This document shows, piece after piece, positions 26,207-33,295 of a stretch of 64,000 bases of DNA. This stretch comes from Roseomonas sp. GC11 (GTDB lineage Bacteria; Pseudomonadota; Alphaproteobacteria; Acetobacterales; Acetobacteraceae), in contig NZ_JANFNY010000015.1 of assembly GCF_024437745.1 (NCBI RefSeq), positions 1 through 64,000 on the forward strand, given 5' to 3'. Within the stretch, counting starts at the first letter, position 1; each line of letters starts with the position of its first letter. The notes below the pieces were generated by a model. It made no database searches. It saw nothing but the letters and a program-made list of their open reading frames with translations, and was not told the origin of the DNA. A program made the position numbers and the translations under genes.

Positions 26207-27748
26207 GTGAACGGAGCCGAGAGCCTTGTCCACAGCCTGCTGAAGAGCGGGGTGGACACCTGTTTCGCCAATCCTGGCACCAGCGAGATGCATTTCGTGG
26301 CGGCGCTGGACCGTATTCCGGGCATGCGCTGCGTCCTGGGCCTGCAGGAGAACATCGTCACCGGCATGGCCGATGGCTATTGGCGGATCGCGGGCAAGCC
26401 GGCGGCGACGCTGCTGCATTGCGGCCCCGGCCTGGCGAATGGCCTGGCCAATCTGCACAACGCCCGGCGGGCGCGCAGCGGCATCGTCAATGTGGTGGGC
26501 GACCAGGCGACCTATCACCGCCCCTATGACGCGCAGCTGACGGCCGATACCGAGGGCTGGGCGCGCCCTGTCTCCGGCTGGGTGCGGACGGCGACGGACG
26601 CGGCGCGCGTCGGCACCGATGCGGCCGTGGCGGTGCAGGCGGCGCGCACGGCGCCGGGGCAGATCGCCACGCTGATCCTGCCGGCGGACACCGCCTGGAA
26701 CGAGGGCGGCGTCCCCGCCGAGGCGCTGCCGGTGCCGGCCACTCCGGCGCCGGACCCGCATGCCGTGCGCGGCGCGGCGCGGCTGCTGCGCGAGAAGAAG
26801 AACGTCCTGATCCTGCTCGGCGGCGTGGCGCTGCGGGGCGAGGCGCAGGCGCTGGCGTGGCGCGCCGCGCAGGCCACCGGCCAGCGCGTGCTGGCCGAGA
26901 TGTCCAATGCCCGCGTCGAGCGCGGCCGCGGCCGGCTGGCGCTGGAGCGCGTGCCCTATCCCGTGGACATGGCGCTGGAGGCGCTGAAATCGGTCGAGCA
27001 CCTGATCCTGGTGAATGCCAAGGCGCCGGTCGGCTTCTTCGCCTATCCCGGCAAGCCCAGCATCCATTACCCCGAGACGGCGACGGTGCATGTGCTCTCC
27101 CGCTACGAGGAGGATGGCATCGCCGCGCTGCGGGCGCTGGTGGAGGAGCTGGGCGCGCCGGAGCTGGCGCTGCCCGACCCTGGCCCGCGCCCCGAGGCCG
27201 CGCGCGGCGCCCCGACGCCGGAGGGGCTGGCCCGCACCCTGGCCGCGCTGATGCCGGAGCATTCCATCATCGCCGATGAAAGCGTCTCCTTCGGCCGGGG
27301 CTTCTTCAAGGAAACCCATGCCGCCCCGCCGCATGACTGGCTGCAGATCACGGGGGGCGCCATTGGCTGCGGCATGCCGCTGGCCACGGGCGCCGCGATC
27401 GGCGCCGGCGGGCAGCGCCGCGTCATCAACCTCCAGGCCGATGGCTCGGGCATGTACACGCTCCAGGCGCTGTGGACCCAGGCACGGGAGCGCCTGCCGG
27501 TGACCACCATCGTGCTGGCCAACCGGAAATATCAGATCCTGCTCGGCGAATATCGCGGCGTGGGTGCGAATCCGGGGCCGACCGCCATGAGCATGCTGGA
27601 CCTCGGCAACCCGGAGCTGAACTGGTGCCAGCTCGCCGCCGGCATGGGCGTGGAAGCCGCCCGCGCCACCACCCTGGAGCAGTGCGGCGACCTCCTGGCC
27701 CAATCCTGCGCCCACCAATCCCCCTTCCTCATCGAACTCATGCTCTAG
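26207..27748 (+). CDS. Acetolactate synthase large-subunit-like ThDP enzyme
   Basis: ThDP-dependent enzyme of 513 aa. Activating Glu lies in GLQENIVTGMADGYWR. The middle domain follows, and the ThDP-binding segment is ADGSGMYTLQALWTQARERLP...LANRKYQIL, with Ala in place of the first Gly of GDG. The opening VNGAESLVHSLLKSGVDTCFANPGTSEMHFV is typical of a stand-alone acetolactate-synthase/benzoylformate-decarboxylase-like branch that lacks a regulatory subunit gene. The true substrate is uncertain. The start is GTG 26207 after GGGAGAA. It stands alone and is followed by a tandem repeat array. Confidence 0.82.
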   Translation: MNGAESLVHSLLKSGVDTCFANPGTSEMHFVAALDRIPGMRCVLGLQENIVTGMADGYWRIAGKPAATLLHCGPGLANGLANLHNARRARSGIVNVVGDQATYHRPYDAQLTADTEGWARPVSGWVRTATDAARVGTDAAVAVQAARTAPGQIATLILPADTAWNEGGVPAEALPVPATPAPDPHAVRGAARLLREKKNVLILLGGVALRGEAQALAWRAAQATGQRVLAEMSNARVERGRGRLALERVPYPVDMALEALKSVEHLILVNAKAPVGFFAYPGKPSIHYPETATVHVLSRYEEDGIAALRALVEELGAPELALPDPGPRPEAARGAPTPEGLARTLAALMPEHSIIADESVSFGRGFFKETHAAPPHDWLQITGGAIGCGMPLATGAAIGAGGQRRVINLQADGSGMYTLQALWTQARERLPVTTIVLANRKYQILLGEYRGVGANPGPTAMSMLDLGNPELNWCQLAAGMGVEAARATTLEQCGDLLAQSCAHQSPFLIELML

Positions 27749-27783
27749 CTGCCGGTCATGGCTCGGACGACGGGCGCTGCACT

Positions 27784-27988
27784 GGGCCGGGGGTGCTCCG
27801 GCCCAGGGGTGCGGCCCGCTGCTCCGGGGGATGGCGGCAGCCTGACAGAAAAGGGCCGGGGATGCTCCGGCCCAGGGGGGTGGCCCGCTGCTCCGGGAGA
27901 CGGCGGCAGCCTGACAGAAAAGGGCCGGGGGTGCTCCGGCCCAGGGGTGCGGCCCGCTTCTCCGGGAGACGGCGGCAGCCTGAAAAAA
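27784..27988. repeat. 69-bp tandem repeat, three units
   Basis: Units start at 27784, 27853 and 27922. Each begins with a GGGCCGG/CCGGCCC hairpin and ends with GGCGGCAGCCTGA followed by A-rich sequence. The last module (GGGAGACGGCGGCAGCCTGA) also occurs inside family A copies at 31845 and 56237, so the array is related to that family. All frames through it are open because the unit is a multiple of 3; I do not call a gene. Confidence 0.9.
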
Positions 27989-28020
27989 GGAGTTGACGGC
28001 GGGGGAGGGAGGGGCTTAAT

Positions 28021-28035
28021 TGCGAATAACTCGCA
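28021..28035. promoter_or_regulatory. TGCGA-N5-TCGCA palindrome
   Basis: Perfect inverted repeat TGCGA-ATAAC-TCGCA inside a short A/T-richer patch, 18 bp after a TTGACG that could be a -35 box (27993-27998). It could be an operator over a promoter reading towards the YciI-like gene 340 bp away. No gene is called between. It resembles a Fur-type site only weakly. Confidence 0.35.
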
Positions 28036-28182
28036 GTTGCAGCGAGGGCTGGCGGAAGGCGGTAACTACCGTCCCACCGCAATCCGGATCCCGCATTCTC
28101 CCCGGGCTTCCGCCAGTCCCTCGACAGCAGCGGGAACCGGTCCTGGCCTGCAGGGGAGGCCATGACCGGGAGCGGGCCGGGG

Positions 28183-28209
28183 GATCGGGTGATTGCGAAC
28201 CACCCGATC
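28183..28209. promoter_or_regulatory. 9-bp perfect inverted repeat
   Basis: GATCGGGTG (28183-28191) and CACCCGATC (28201-28209) flank ATTGCGAAC. It is either an RNA hairpin in the leader of the YciI-like gene or a protein-binding site. No T-run follows. Confidence 0.4.
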
Positions 28210-28371
28210 AGCCGCGCGGCACCTGAAGGGGGACGCCGCCGGCAGACTAGAACTTTGCACGCGGGCAGGGCGTGCAAGACCCGGCCCGCGCCCCCTTCCT
28301 TCCGGGAAGGGCTGGCGCGGTTTTCGCATCTGTTCCAGGCTCTGCGCGAGGCAGAACCGAGGAAACGCCCC

Positions 28372-28677
28372 ATGCCCTACATGATTGAAACCTGGGACAA
28401 GCCGGACAGCCAGGCGCTGCGCCAGTCCACGCGCGCGGTGCATCTGGATTTCCTGCAGTCGCAGGCGCAGAAGCTGCTGGCCTGTGGCGCCAAGCTCCAG
28501 GATGACGGCAGTGATGGCGGTGGCAGCTTCTACATCGTCGATGTCGAGACGCGGGCGGAGGCGGAAGCCTTCATCGCCGCGGACCCCTTCACCCAGGCCG
28601 GGCTGTTTGGCCGGACGCAGATCACGCGTTGGCGCAAGGCCTTCCTGGACCGCACCTCCTACCTTCCGCCGCGCTGA
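28372..28677 (+). CDS. YciI-like protein
   Basis: Small protein of 101 aa with the ferredoxin-like YciI/YCII fold pattern. It starts MPYMIETWDKPDS. The middle has LLACGAKLQDDGSDGGGSFYIVDVETRAEAEAFIAADPF, and the end is TQAGLFGRTQITRWRKAF. The conserved DPF and GLF segments are those of the family. YciI proteins are of uncertain role; some are muconolactone isomerase- or dehalogenase-like. The ATG at 28372 follows CGAGGAAA. The long open frame upstream is not believed. A type A repeat follows. Confidence 0.8.
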   Translation: MPYMIETWDKPDSQALRQSTRAVHLDFLQSQAQKLLACGAKLQDDGSDGGGSFYIVDVETRAEAEAFIAADPFTQAGLFGRTQITRWRKAFLDRTSYLPPR

Positions 28678-28679
28678 TT

Positions 28680-28763
28680 TTCTTTCTTTGGCGTCCCGCC
28701 TCTGGCCTGAGGCGGGGCGCCAAGCGGATAAAAGTTTTTTGGTTCTTTTTTCCAAAAAAGAAC
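28680..28763. repeat. Dispersed repeat family A, copy 4
   Basis: Central palindrome GCGTCCCGCC...GGCGGGGCGC (28691-28720) plus the distal T/A hairpin GTTCTTTTTTCC...AAAAAGAAC (28742-28763). The proximal T/A arm is missing. It lies between convergent genes. Confidence 0.8.
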
Positions 28764-28773
28764 AAAGACCCTC

Positions 28774-29607
28774 TCACCCCTTGATCCGCTCCTGCCGGGC
28801 GCGCAGCCGGGCGGCGAGGGCCGTGTGGCCATGCTGTTCCGCCTGCCCGGCCATGCGGCCATACCAGACGGCCGAGGCTTTCCGCCGCCGGCGCAGCAGG
28901 TGGCGCAGGGCGGTGGCATCCCCCGCTTCCAGGGCCGCCAGCACCGGCCTTTGCGAACCGCCGAGCAGCAGGGCCGCCCGTTCCGCCATGAAGGGCGCCA
29001 CCACGACGCGCACGCCCAGGGCGGCCAGCCGCGCCGCGTGCTCGCGCTCCGGCCCGGTGTAGGGGTCGAGCACGGCGGCGGACCAGGGGGGCAGGTCGCG
29101 GTGGTGCAGCACCATCTGGGTGGCCAGGGCGGGGGGCAGGCCGTGGCGTGGCGGGCGCTCCCCGGCGGCGAATCCGCCGCTGCCGGCAAAGACCGGCCGC
29201 ACCGCCAGGGCGTGTTGCAGCCCCAGCAGGCGGCCATGCTTCAGCACCGCGTGGCCGCCCATGCCCTTGCCATAGCCCAGCCGCAGGCGCTGCCCCAGCC
29301 CGGCCACGGCCAGGGCCGCCTGGCGCAGCGCGGCGGTGGGGTACCAGTTGGCGCGGCGGGCGACGAAGCCCAGGCAGTCGAGATCCAGCGCCGCGGCCTG
29401 CGCCCGCCGCCAGAAATCATGGCCATTGGCGGGCATGTCGCGCCCGGCGAAGGTCACCAGGGTGAAGGCCGAGCGGCCGGGGCGGTGGAAGACCTCGACC
29501 TCGTCATCCGCATAGGCCAGCACGGCACAGTCCAGCACGGCATCGTTCAGCACGGCATCGTTCAGCACGGCGGCAGGCGCGGGGGAGGGGGGGAGGGGCG
29601 GGGTCAC
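28774..29607 (-). CDS. Alpha/beta-hydrolase-like protein with a degenerate nucleophile site
   Basis: Protein of 277 aa. The order FHRPGRSAFTLVTFAG, then LDCLGFVARRANWYP, then LRLGYGKGMGGHAVLKHGRLLGLQHALAV follows a family of alpha/beta-fold proteins whose elbow normally reads like YGxSMGGYxAL. Here Gly stands where the nucleophilic Ser is expected, so it may not be a hydrolase. The C-terminal 60 residues are charged helices. The N-terminus carries the repeated pentamer AVLND, encoded by 15-bp repeats; the start could also lie after them. It is not in an obvious operon. Confidence 0.55.
   Translation of the reverse strand: MTPPLPPSPAPAAVLNDAVLNDAVLDCAVLAYADDEVEVFHRPGRSAFTLVTFAGRDMPANGHDFWRRAQAAALDLDCLGFVARRANWYPTAALRQAALAVAGLGQRLRLGYGKGMGGHAVLKHGRLLGLQHALAVRPVFAGSGGFAAGERPPRHGLPPALATQMVLHHRDLPPWSAAVLDPYTGPEREHAARLAALGVRVVVAPFMAERAALLLGGSQRPVLAALEAGDATALRHLLRRRRKASAVWYGRMAGQAEQHGHTALAARLRARQERIKG
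29518..29575 (-). repeat. 15-bp tandem repeat at the start of the alpha/beta-fold gene
   Basis: CAGCACGGCATCGTT occurs twice exactly (29533-29562), with one degenerate copy before (29518-29532) and a partial one after. It encodes AVLND-type pentamers near the N-terminus. Confidence 0.85.
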
Positions 29608-29683
29608 GGGCGCAGCCTATAGCCTTTCCCGCGCGGGGCGGCAGGGGGCTGTATGCCCGCTCCCCTCCTGCCTCCCCCGGCCT

Positions 29684-29989
29684 TTACTCCACCACCAACA
29701 GGCAGGCCGGGCCCTGGGGATGGGCGACATGCTCCGTCCCTTCCGCCAGATAGAGCACATCCCCGGCGCCGAGGGGGATGACGCGCTCCTCCCCCGCCTC
29801 GCGCAGATGCATCTCCACCCGCCCGGCGAGCACGACGAAAACCTCCTGGCCGCTGTTGACGTGCCAGCGATAGGGCTGGTCGGTCCAGCGCAGCTTCACG
29901 CGGGCCTCGGGCAGATGGGCGACCTCCGGGCCGCTCCAGGCCTTGCCGGCGGGCAGGGCGGCGCCGTGGAACAGGGTGGCGCCGCTCAT
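29684..29989 (-). CDS. Cupin domain protein
   Basis: Single cupin barrel of 101 aa. Cupin motif 1 is degenerate (RWHVNSGQEVFVVLAGRVEMHL), keeping His and Glu. Motif 2 (GDVLYLAEGTEHVAHPQG) keeps the His. It may bind a metal and a small ligand; the function is unknown. Its ATG overlaps the stop of the isochorismatase-like gene (ATGA at 29989-29986), so the two are one operon. Confidence 0.82.
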   Translation of the reverse strand: MSGATLFHGAALPAGKAWSGPEVAHLPEARVKLRWTDQPYRWHVNSGQEVFVVLAGRVEMHLREAGEERVIPLGAGDVLYLAEGTEHVAHPQGPACLLVVE

Positions 29990-30783
29990 GCCACGGCCTC
30001 CGCCGCGGTGGCGCCGGCTTCCCGGACGTCCGCCAGGATCTCTTCCACGGGGGCGACGAGGGCCACGCGGTCCGCCAGCCCGGCCAGGGTGGCGGCCTGG
30101 AGCGCGGCGGCCGAGATGGCCGGGGCGCCGGCCGCGCCGGGCAGGGCGCGGGTGGCGGTGGCGTCGGCGGCGATGCTCACCGCCAGTCCGCGCGACAGCG
30201 CCGCATGGGCAGTGGCGGCGATGCAGTTATGCGTCATGAAGCCCGCCAGGAGCACGGCGCGCCGCCCGGTGGCGGCCAGCGCCTCGGCCAGGGGGGTGCC
30301 GGCGAAGGCGTCGGGCAGGGTTTTCTCCACCACCGCCTCACCGGGGGCGGGGGAGGCAACGGGCAGAAAAGCGCCGCCCGGGGCCGCGCGGTCGAACAGC
30401 CCGCCCGGCGCGCCGCGATGCGCCACATGCAGCACCGGCGCCCCCGCCGCGCGCGCGGCCTCCAGCAGCCGCGCCAGGGCGGCCAGGGCGCTGTCCAGCC
30501 CTTCCAGCGGCAGGGCGCCGGCGGGGCCGTATTCGCCCTGCGCATCGATCACCACGAGCGCGGCCTCGGCCAGGGCGGCGGCCAGGGCGGCGGGGGGCGC
30601 GGCCGGGCGCAGCCGGCGCGGCTGTGGCAGGGCGGCGGTGAAATGCGCCTGGGCGGCGGCGAATTTGTCGCGGCAGCCGGGGTTGCAGAAACCCACTGGC
30701 CAGCCCTGCCACAGCGTCACCGAATCCGGCGTGGTGGGTTTGCCCGACCAGGGGCATGTCGCGTTGATGGGGGTTTCAGGCAT
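29986..30783 (-). CDS. Isochorismatase-like hydrolase with N-terminal zinc-ribbon-like domain
   Basis: Protein of 265 aa with two parts. Residues 1-40 carry CPWSGKP and GFCNPGCRDKF, a four-residue Cys/His-type metal-binding pattern seen as a stand-alone small protein in other alphaproteobacteria. Residues 65-265 are a cysteine hydrolase of the isochorismatase family. The triad is visible as Asp in VVIDAQGEYG, Lys in VEKTLPDAF and Cys in MTHNCIAATAH. The substrate is unknown. The GlxA-type regulator is divergent, 60 bp away, and the cupin gene overlaps the stop, so one regulated metabolic unit is likely. Confidence 0.85.
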   Translation of the reverse strand: MPETPINATCPWSGKPTTPDSVTLWQGWPVGFCNPGCRDKFAAAQAHFTAALPQPRRLRPAAPPAALAAALAEAALVVIDAQGEYGPAGALPLEGLDSALAALARLLEAARAAGAPVLHVAHRGAPGGLFDRAAPGGAFLPVASPAPGEAVVEKTLPDAFAGTPLAEALAATGRRAVLLAGFMTHNCIAATAHAALSRGLAVSIAADATATRALPGAAGAPAISAAALQAATLAGLADRVALVAPVEEILADVREAGATAAEAVA

Positions 30784-30843
30784 GGCGCGGCTCCTTCTCT
30801 CTTTCTCTCTCTGGCCGCTAGCCTGCCTGCCGGTGGGCGTGGC

Positions 30844-31842
30844 ATGAAGGACAACATGCCCTCCTTTCCTGCCAGGACGACGCGACTGGTGGCGATGCCG
30901 CTCTATCCCGGCGCCATGCTGCTCGACATCGCCGGCCCCGCCGAGGTCTTCGCCGCCGCCAACCGGCAGGCGGGGGGCGGGGTGGCGCCCTATCGCGTGC
31001 GTTTCGTCTCGCCCCTGGGCGGGCCGGTGGCCACGGAACTCGGCCCGGGGCTGGAGAGCGAGCCGTGGTCCGTGCTGGAGGGCCTGCCGCTGGACACGCT
31101 GCTGCTGCCCGGTGGCGATGGCGCCCGCCCGGCGGCGGGGGATGCCGCCTTCACCGCCTGGGTGGCGGCGGCGGCGGGGCGGGCGCGGCGGGTGGGCTCG
31201 GTTTGCCTGGGCGCCTTCATCCTGGCGGCGGCGGGGCTGCTGGAGGGGCGCCGCGCCACCACCCACTGGCGCCATTGCGCCGCCCTGCGCGCCGCCCATC
31301 CCGGCGTGGCGGTGCAGGATGAGCCGATTTTCGTGCGCGATGGCGCGGTGTGGAGTTCCGCCGGCGTCACCGCCGGCATCGACATGGCGCTGGCCATGGT
31401 GGAGGAGGATCTGGGCCATGCCCTGGCGCTGCGCGTGGCGCAGGGGCTGGTGGTGTTCCTCAAGCGGCCGGGGGGGCAGGCGCAGTTCAGCGCCGCGCTC
31501 AGCGCCCAGGCCAGCGGGGATGGGGATTTCGGTGCCCTGCTGGCCTGGGTGGCGGAGAATCTGCGCACCGATCTGCGGGTGGAGGCCCTGGCCGAGCGCG
31601 CCGGCATGGCGCCGCGCAGCTTCGCCCGCTCCTTCGCCGCGCGGGTGGGGCAGACCCCGGCCCAGGCGGTGGAAGGGCTGCGCCTGGAGGCGGCGCGGCG
31701 CCTGCTGGAGCAGGGCGGCCTGACCGTGGCCCAGGTGGCGGACCGCTGCGGCTTTGGCGATGATGAGCGGATGCGCCGGGCCTTCCTGCGGCGGCTCGGG
31801 GTGGCGCCGGCGGAATACCGGGAGAGATTTGGAAGAGAGTAA
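30844..31842 (+). CDS. GlxA-type AraC family regulator
   Basis: Transcription regulator of 332 aa. The N-terminal DJ-1/PfpI-like sensor domain (LYPGAMLLDIAGPAEVF, LLLPGGDGA, GSVCLGAFILAAAGLL, SSAGVTAGIDMAL) is joined to a C-terminal AraC double helix-turn-helix (AERAGMAPRSFARSFAARVG and VADRCGFGDDERMRRAFLRRLG). The sensor has Leu-Gly after the elbow Cys, as regulators of this class do, so it is probably a ligand sensor and not an enzyme. The start is ATG 30844; ATG 30856 is possible. It is divergent from the isochorismatase-cupin operon, its likely target. Confidence 0.88.
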   Translation: MKDNMPSFPARTTRLVAMPLYPGAMLLDIAGPAEVFAAANRQAGGGVAPYRVRFVSPLGGPVATELGPGLESEPWSVLEGLPLDTLLLPGGDGARPAAGDAAFTAWVAAAAGRARRVGSVCLGAFILAAAGLLEGRRATTHWRHCAALRAAHPGVAVQDEPIFVRDGAVWSSAGVTAGIDMALAMVEEDLGHALALRVAQGLVVFLKRPGGQAQFSAALSAQASGDGDFGALLAWVAENLRTDLRVEALAERAGMAPRSFARSFAARVGQTPAQAVEGLRLEAARRLLEQGGLTVAQVADRCGFGDDERMRRAFLRRLGVAPAEYRERFGRE

Positions 31843-31844
31843 TT

Positions 31845-31957
31845 GTTCTTTTTTGGAAAAAAGAACCAAAAAATTTTTTCAGTTCAGCGTCCCGCTGTGC
31901 CGGGAGACGGCGGCAGCCTGAAAAAAGTCTTTTGCTTCTTTTCTTCAGAAAAGAAGA
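31845..31957. repeat. Dispersed repeat family A, copy 5 (chimeric centre)
   Basis: T/A hairpin GTTCTTTTTTGG...AAAAAGAAC (31845-31866), then GCGTCCCGCTGTG followed by GGGAGACGGCGGCAGCCTGA in place of the second half of the central palindrome. A second T/A hairpin (CTTCTTTTCTTCAG...AAAGAAG, 31936-31957) closes it. The substituted half matches the 69-bp tandem unit at 27784. It lies between convergent genes. Confidence 0.82.
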
Positions 31958-31969
31958 ATTAAATCAAAA

Positions 31970-33286
31970 CTACAATCCACGCAGGCGCGCCGCGAGATGC
32001 GCCGCGTAATTGTCTGTCATCCCCGCCACGAAATCCACGGCGCAGCGGATGGTCTCGCTGGCGGAGAAGCCCGGCCGCGGGTGGTAGTCCTGCATCAGCG
32101 AGAGCGCCTGGCGCGAGGGGGCGGGCACATCCGAGACCTCGCCTTCCGCGCGGTAATAGGCCAGGGCGGCCTCGATGAAGACGGTGAGGGTCTTTTCCAG
32201 CACATCGCAGGCGCCGATCTCGAACTCAGCCTTGCGCGGGTGGAAATAGAGCGTGTCGCTGTTCCTGTCCTGGATGGCGCGGAAGGGGGCGCGCAGCCGC
32301 TCGTCGCTGAGCTTGATGAGGGAATTCCCCGCCGCCAGCTCGCCGCGCATGATGGCGGGGTGGTGGGCACAGAAGGCCTCGGCCACGGCGCCGATCATGC
32401 GGCCGATCGCCTTGCTGCGCAGCAGGGCGACCTTCTGGATCAGGCTGTCCTCGCGCGCGAGGCGCTCGGCGGTGACCTCCCCGAGGGGGGCCACCAGGGC
32501 CTCGTAGTCCTTGTAGGGGACCATATCCAGCTCGACCGCGTCTTCCAGGTCGGCCAGGCCATAGGTGATGTCGTCGGCGGCTTCCATCAGCCAGACGGCG
32601 GGGTGGCGCGGGTGCGGCCCCTCCAGCCCGCAGGCGGCCATGACATCGGTGAAGGCGGTGGCCTCGGTGGCGAAGTGGTTGAACTTCACGCCCGGCCGCC
32701 TGCCGCGCATGGCGCGCGGGTCATGCCCGCCCCAGGGATATTTCAGGAAGGCGCCAAGGCTGGCATGGGTCAGCTTCAGCCCGCCGCGCTCGCGGTAGCC
32801 ATCGGCGCGGGTGAGGATGCGGAAGCCCTGCGCATTGCCGTCGAAGAAGCGCAGGTCGTCATCCAGCGCCAGCCCGGAGGCGCGGCCCTTGCCGTCCAGC
32901 CACTGGCCCATGAAGCCGCTGATGACCTCCTCCCCGGCATGGCCGAAGGGCGGGTTGCCGATATCGTGGGCGAGGCAGACGGCCTGCACGAGATAGCCGA
33001 GATCATCCGGCGTGTGCCCGGCCCCGCGCAGCTCCGCCGCCAGCTCCGAGCCGACGGTGAAGCCGAGGGAGCGGCCGACCGAGGCGACCTCCAGCGTGTG
33101 CAGCAGGCGGTTGCGCACATGGGCGTTGAAGGGCAGGGGGTGGACCTGCGTCTTCTGCTGCAGCCGCCGGAAGGGGCGGCTGAAGACGATGCGGTCCTGG
33201 TCGATCTGGAAGGCGTTGCGGTTGGGCGCGGTGCGCGCGGTGTCGTCGAGGAAGCGGCGGCTTTCGAACAGCGTTTCCCAGCGCAT
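31970..33286 (-). CDS. dgt: Deoxyguanosinetriphosphate triphosphohydrolase-like HD protein
   Basis: HD-domain dNTPase of 438 aa that hydrolyses dGTP or other dNTPs to nucleoside and triphosphate. The metal ligands are His in LLHTLEVASVGRSLG, His-Asp in CLAHDIGNPPFGHAGEE and Asp in EAADDITYGLADLEDAV. The start MRWETLFESRRF and the motif FSRPFRRLQQKTQV are typical of the bacterial family. It begins 9 bp after the hldE stop on the same strand, so the two are cotranscribed. Confidence 0.93.
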   Translation of the reverse strand: MRWETLFESRRFLDDTARTAPNRNAFQIDQDRIVFSRPFRRLQQKTQVHPLPFNAHVRNRLLHTLEVASVGRSLGFTVGSELAAELRGAGHTPDDLGYLVQAVCLAHDIGNPPFGHAGEEVISGFMGQWLDGKGRASGLALDDDLRFFDGNAQGFRILTRADGYRERGGLKLTHASLGAFLKYPWGGHDPRAMRGRRPGVKFNHFATEATAFTDVMAACGLEGPHPRHPAVWLMEAADDITYGLADLEDAVELDMVPYKDYEALVAPLGEVTAERLAREDSLIQKVALLRSKAIGRMIGAVAEAFCAHHPAIMRGELAAGNSLIKLSDERLRAPFRAIQDRNSDTLYFHPRKAEFEIGACDVLEKTLTVFIEAALAYYRAEGEVSDVPAPSRQALSLMQDYHPRPGFSASETIRCAVDFVAGMTDNYAAHLAARLRGL

Positions 33287-33295
33287 CGCCGCCGG

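Noticed and set aside
26207-27748. ilvB assignment for the stand-alone ThDP enzyme
   Set aside because: There is no small-subunit gene next to it, the ThDP motif starts with Ala instead of Gly and the N-terminus fits a different branch, so it is called only acetolactate synthase-like.
27784-27988. Tandem units considered as a CRISPR array
   Set aside because: Whole 69-bp units repeat without variable spacers, and no cas genes are near.
28021-28035. Fur box upstream of the YciI-like gene
   Set aside because: Only about 9 of 14 positions fit the Fur pattern; it is kept as an unnamed palindrome.
27758-28165. ORF through the 69-bp tandem repeat
   Set aside because: Because the unit is a multiple of 3, several frames on both strands stay open through the array; no ribosome site or conserved segment supports one.
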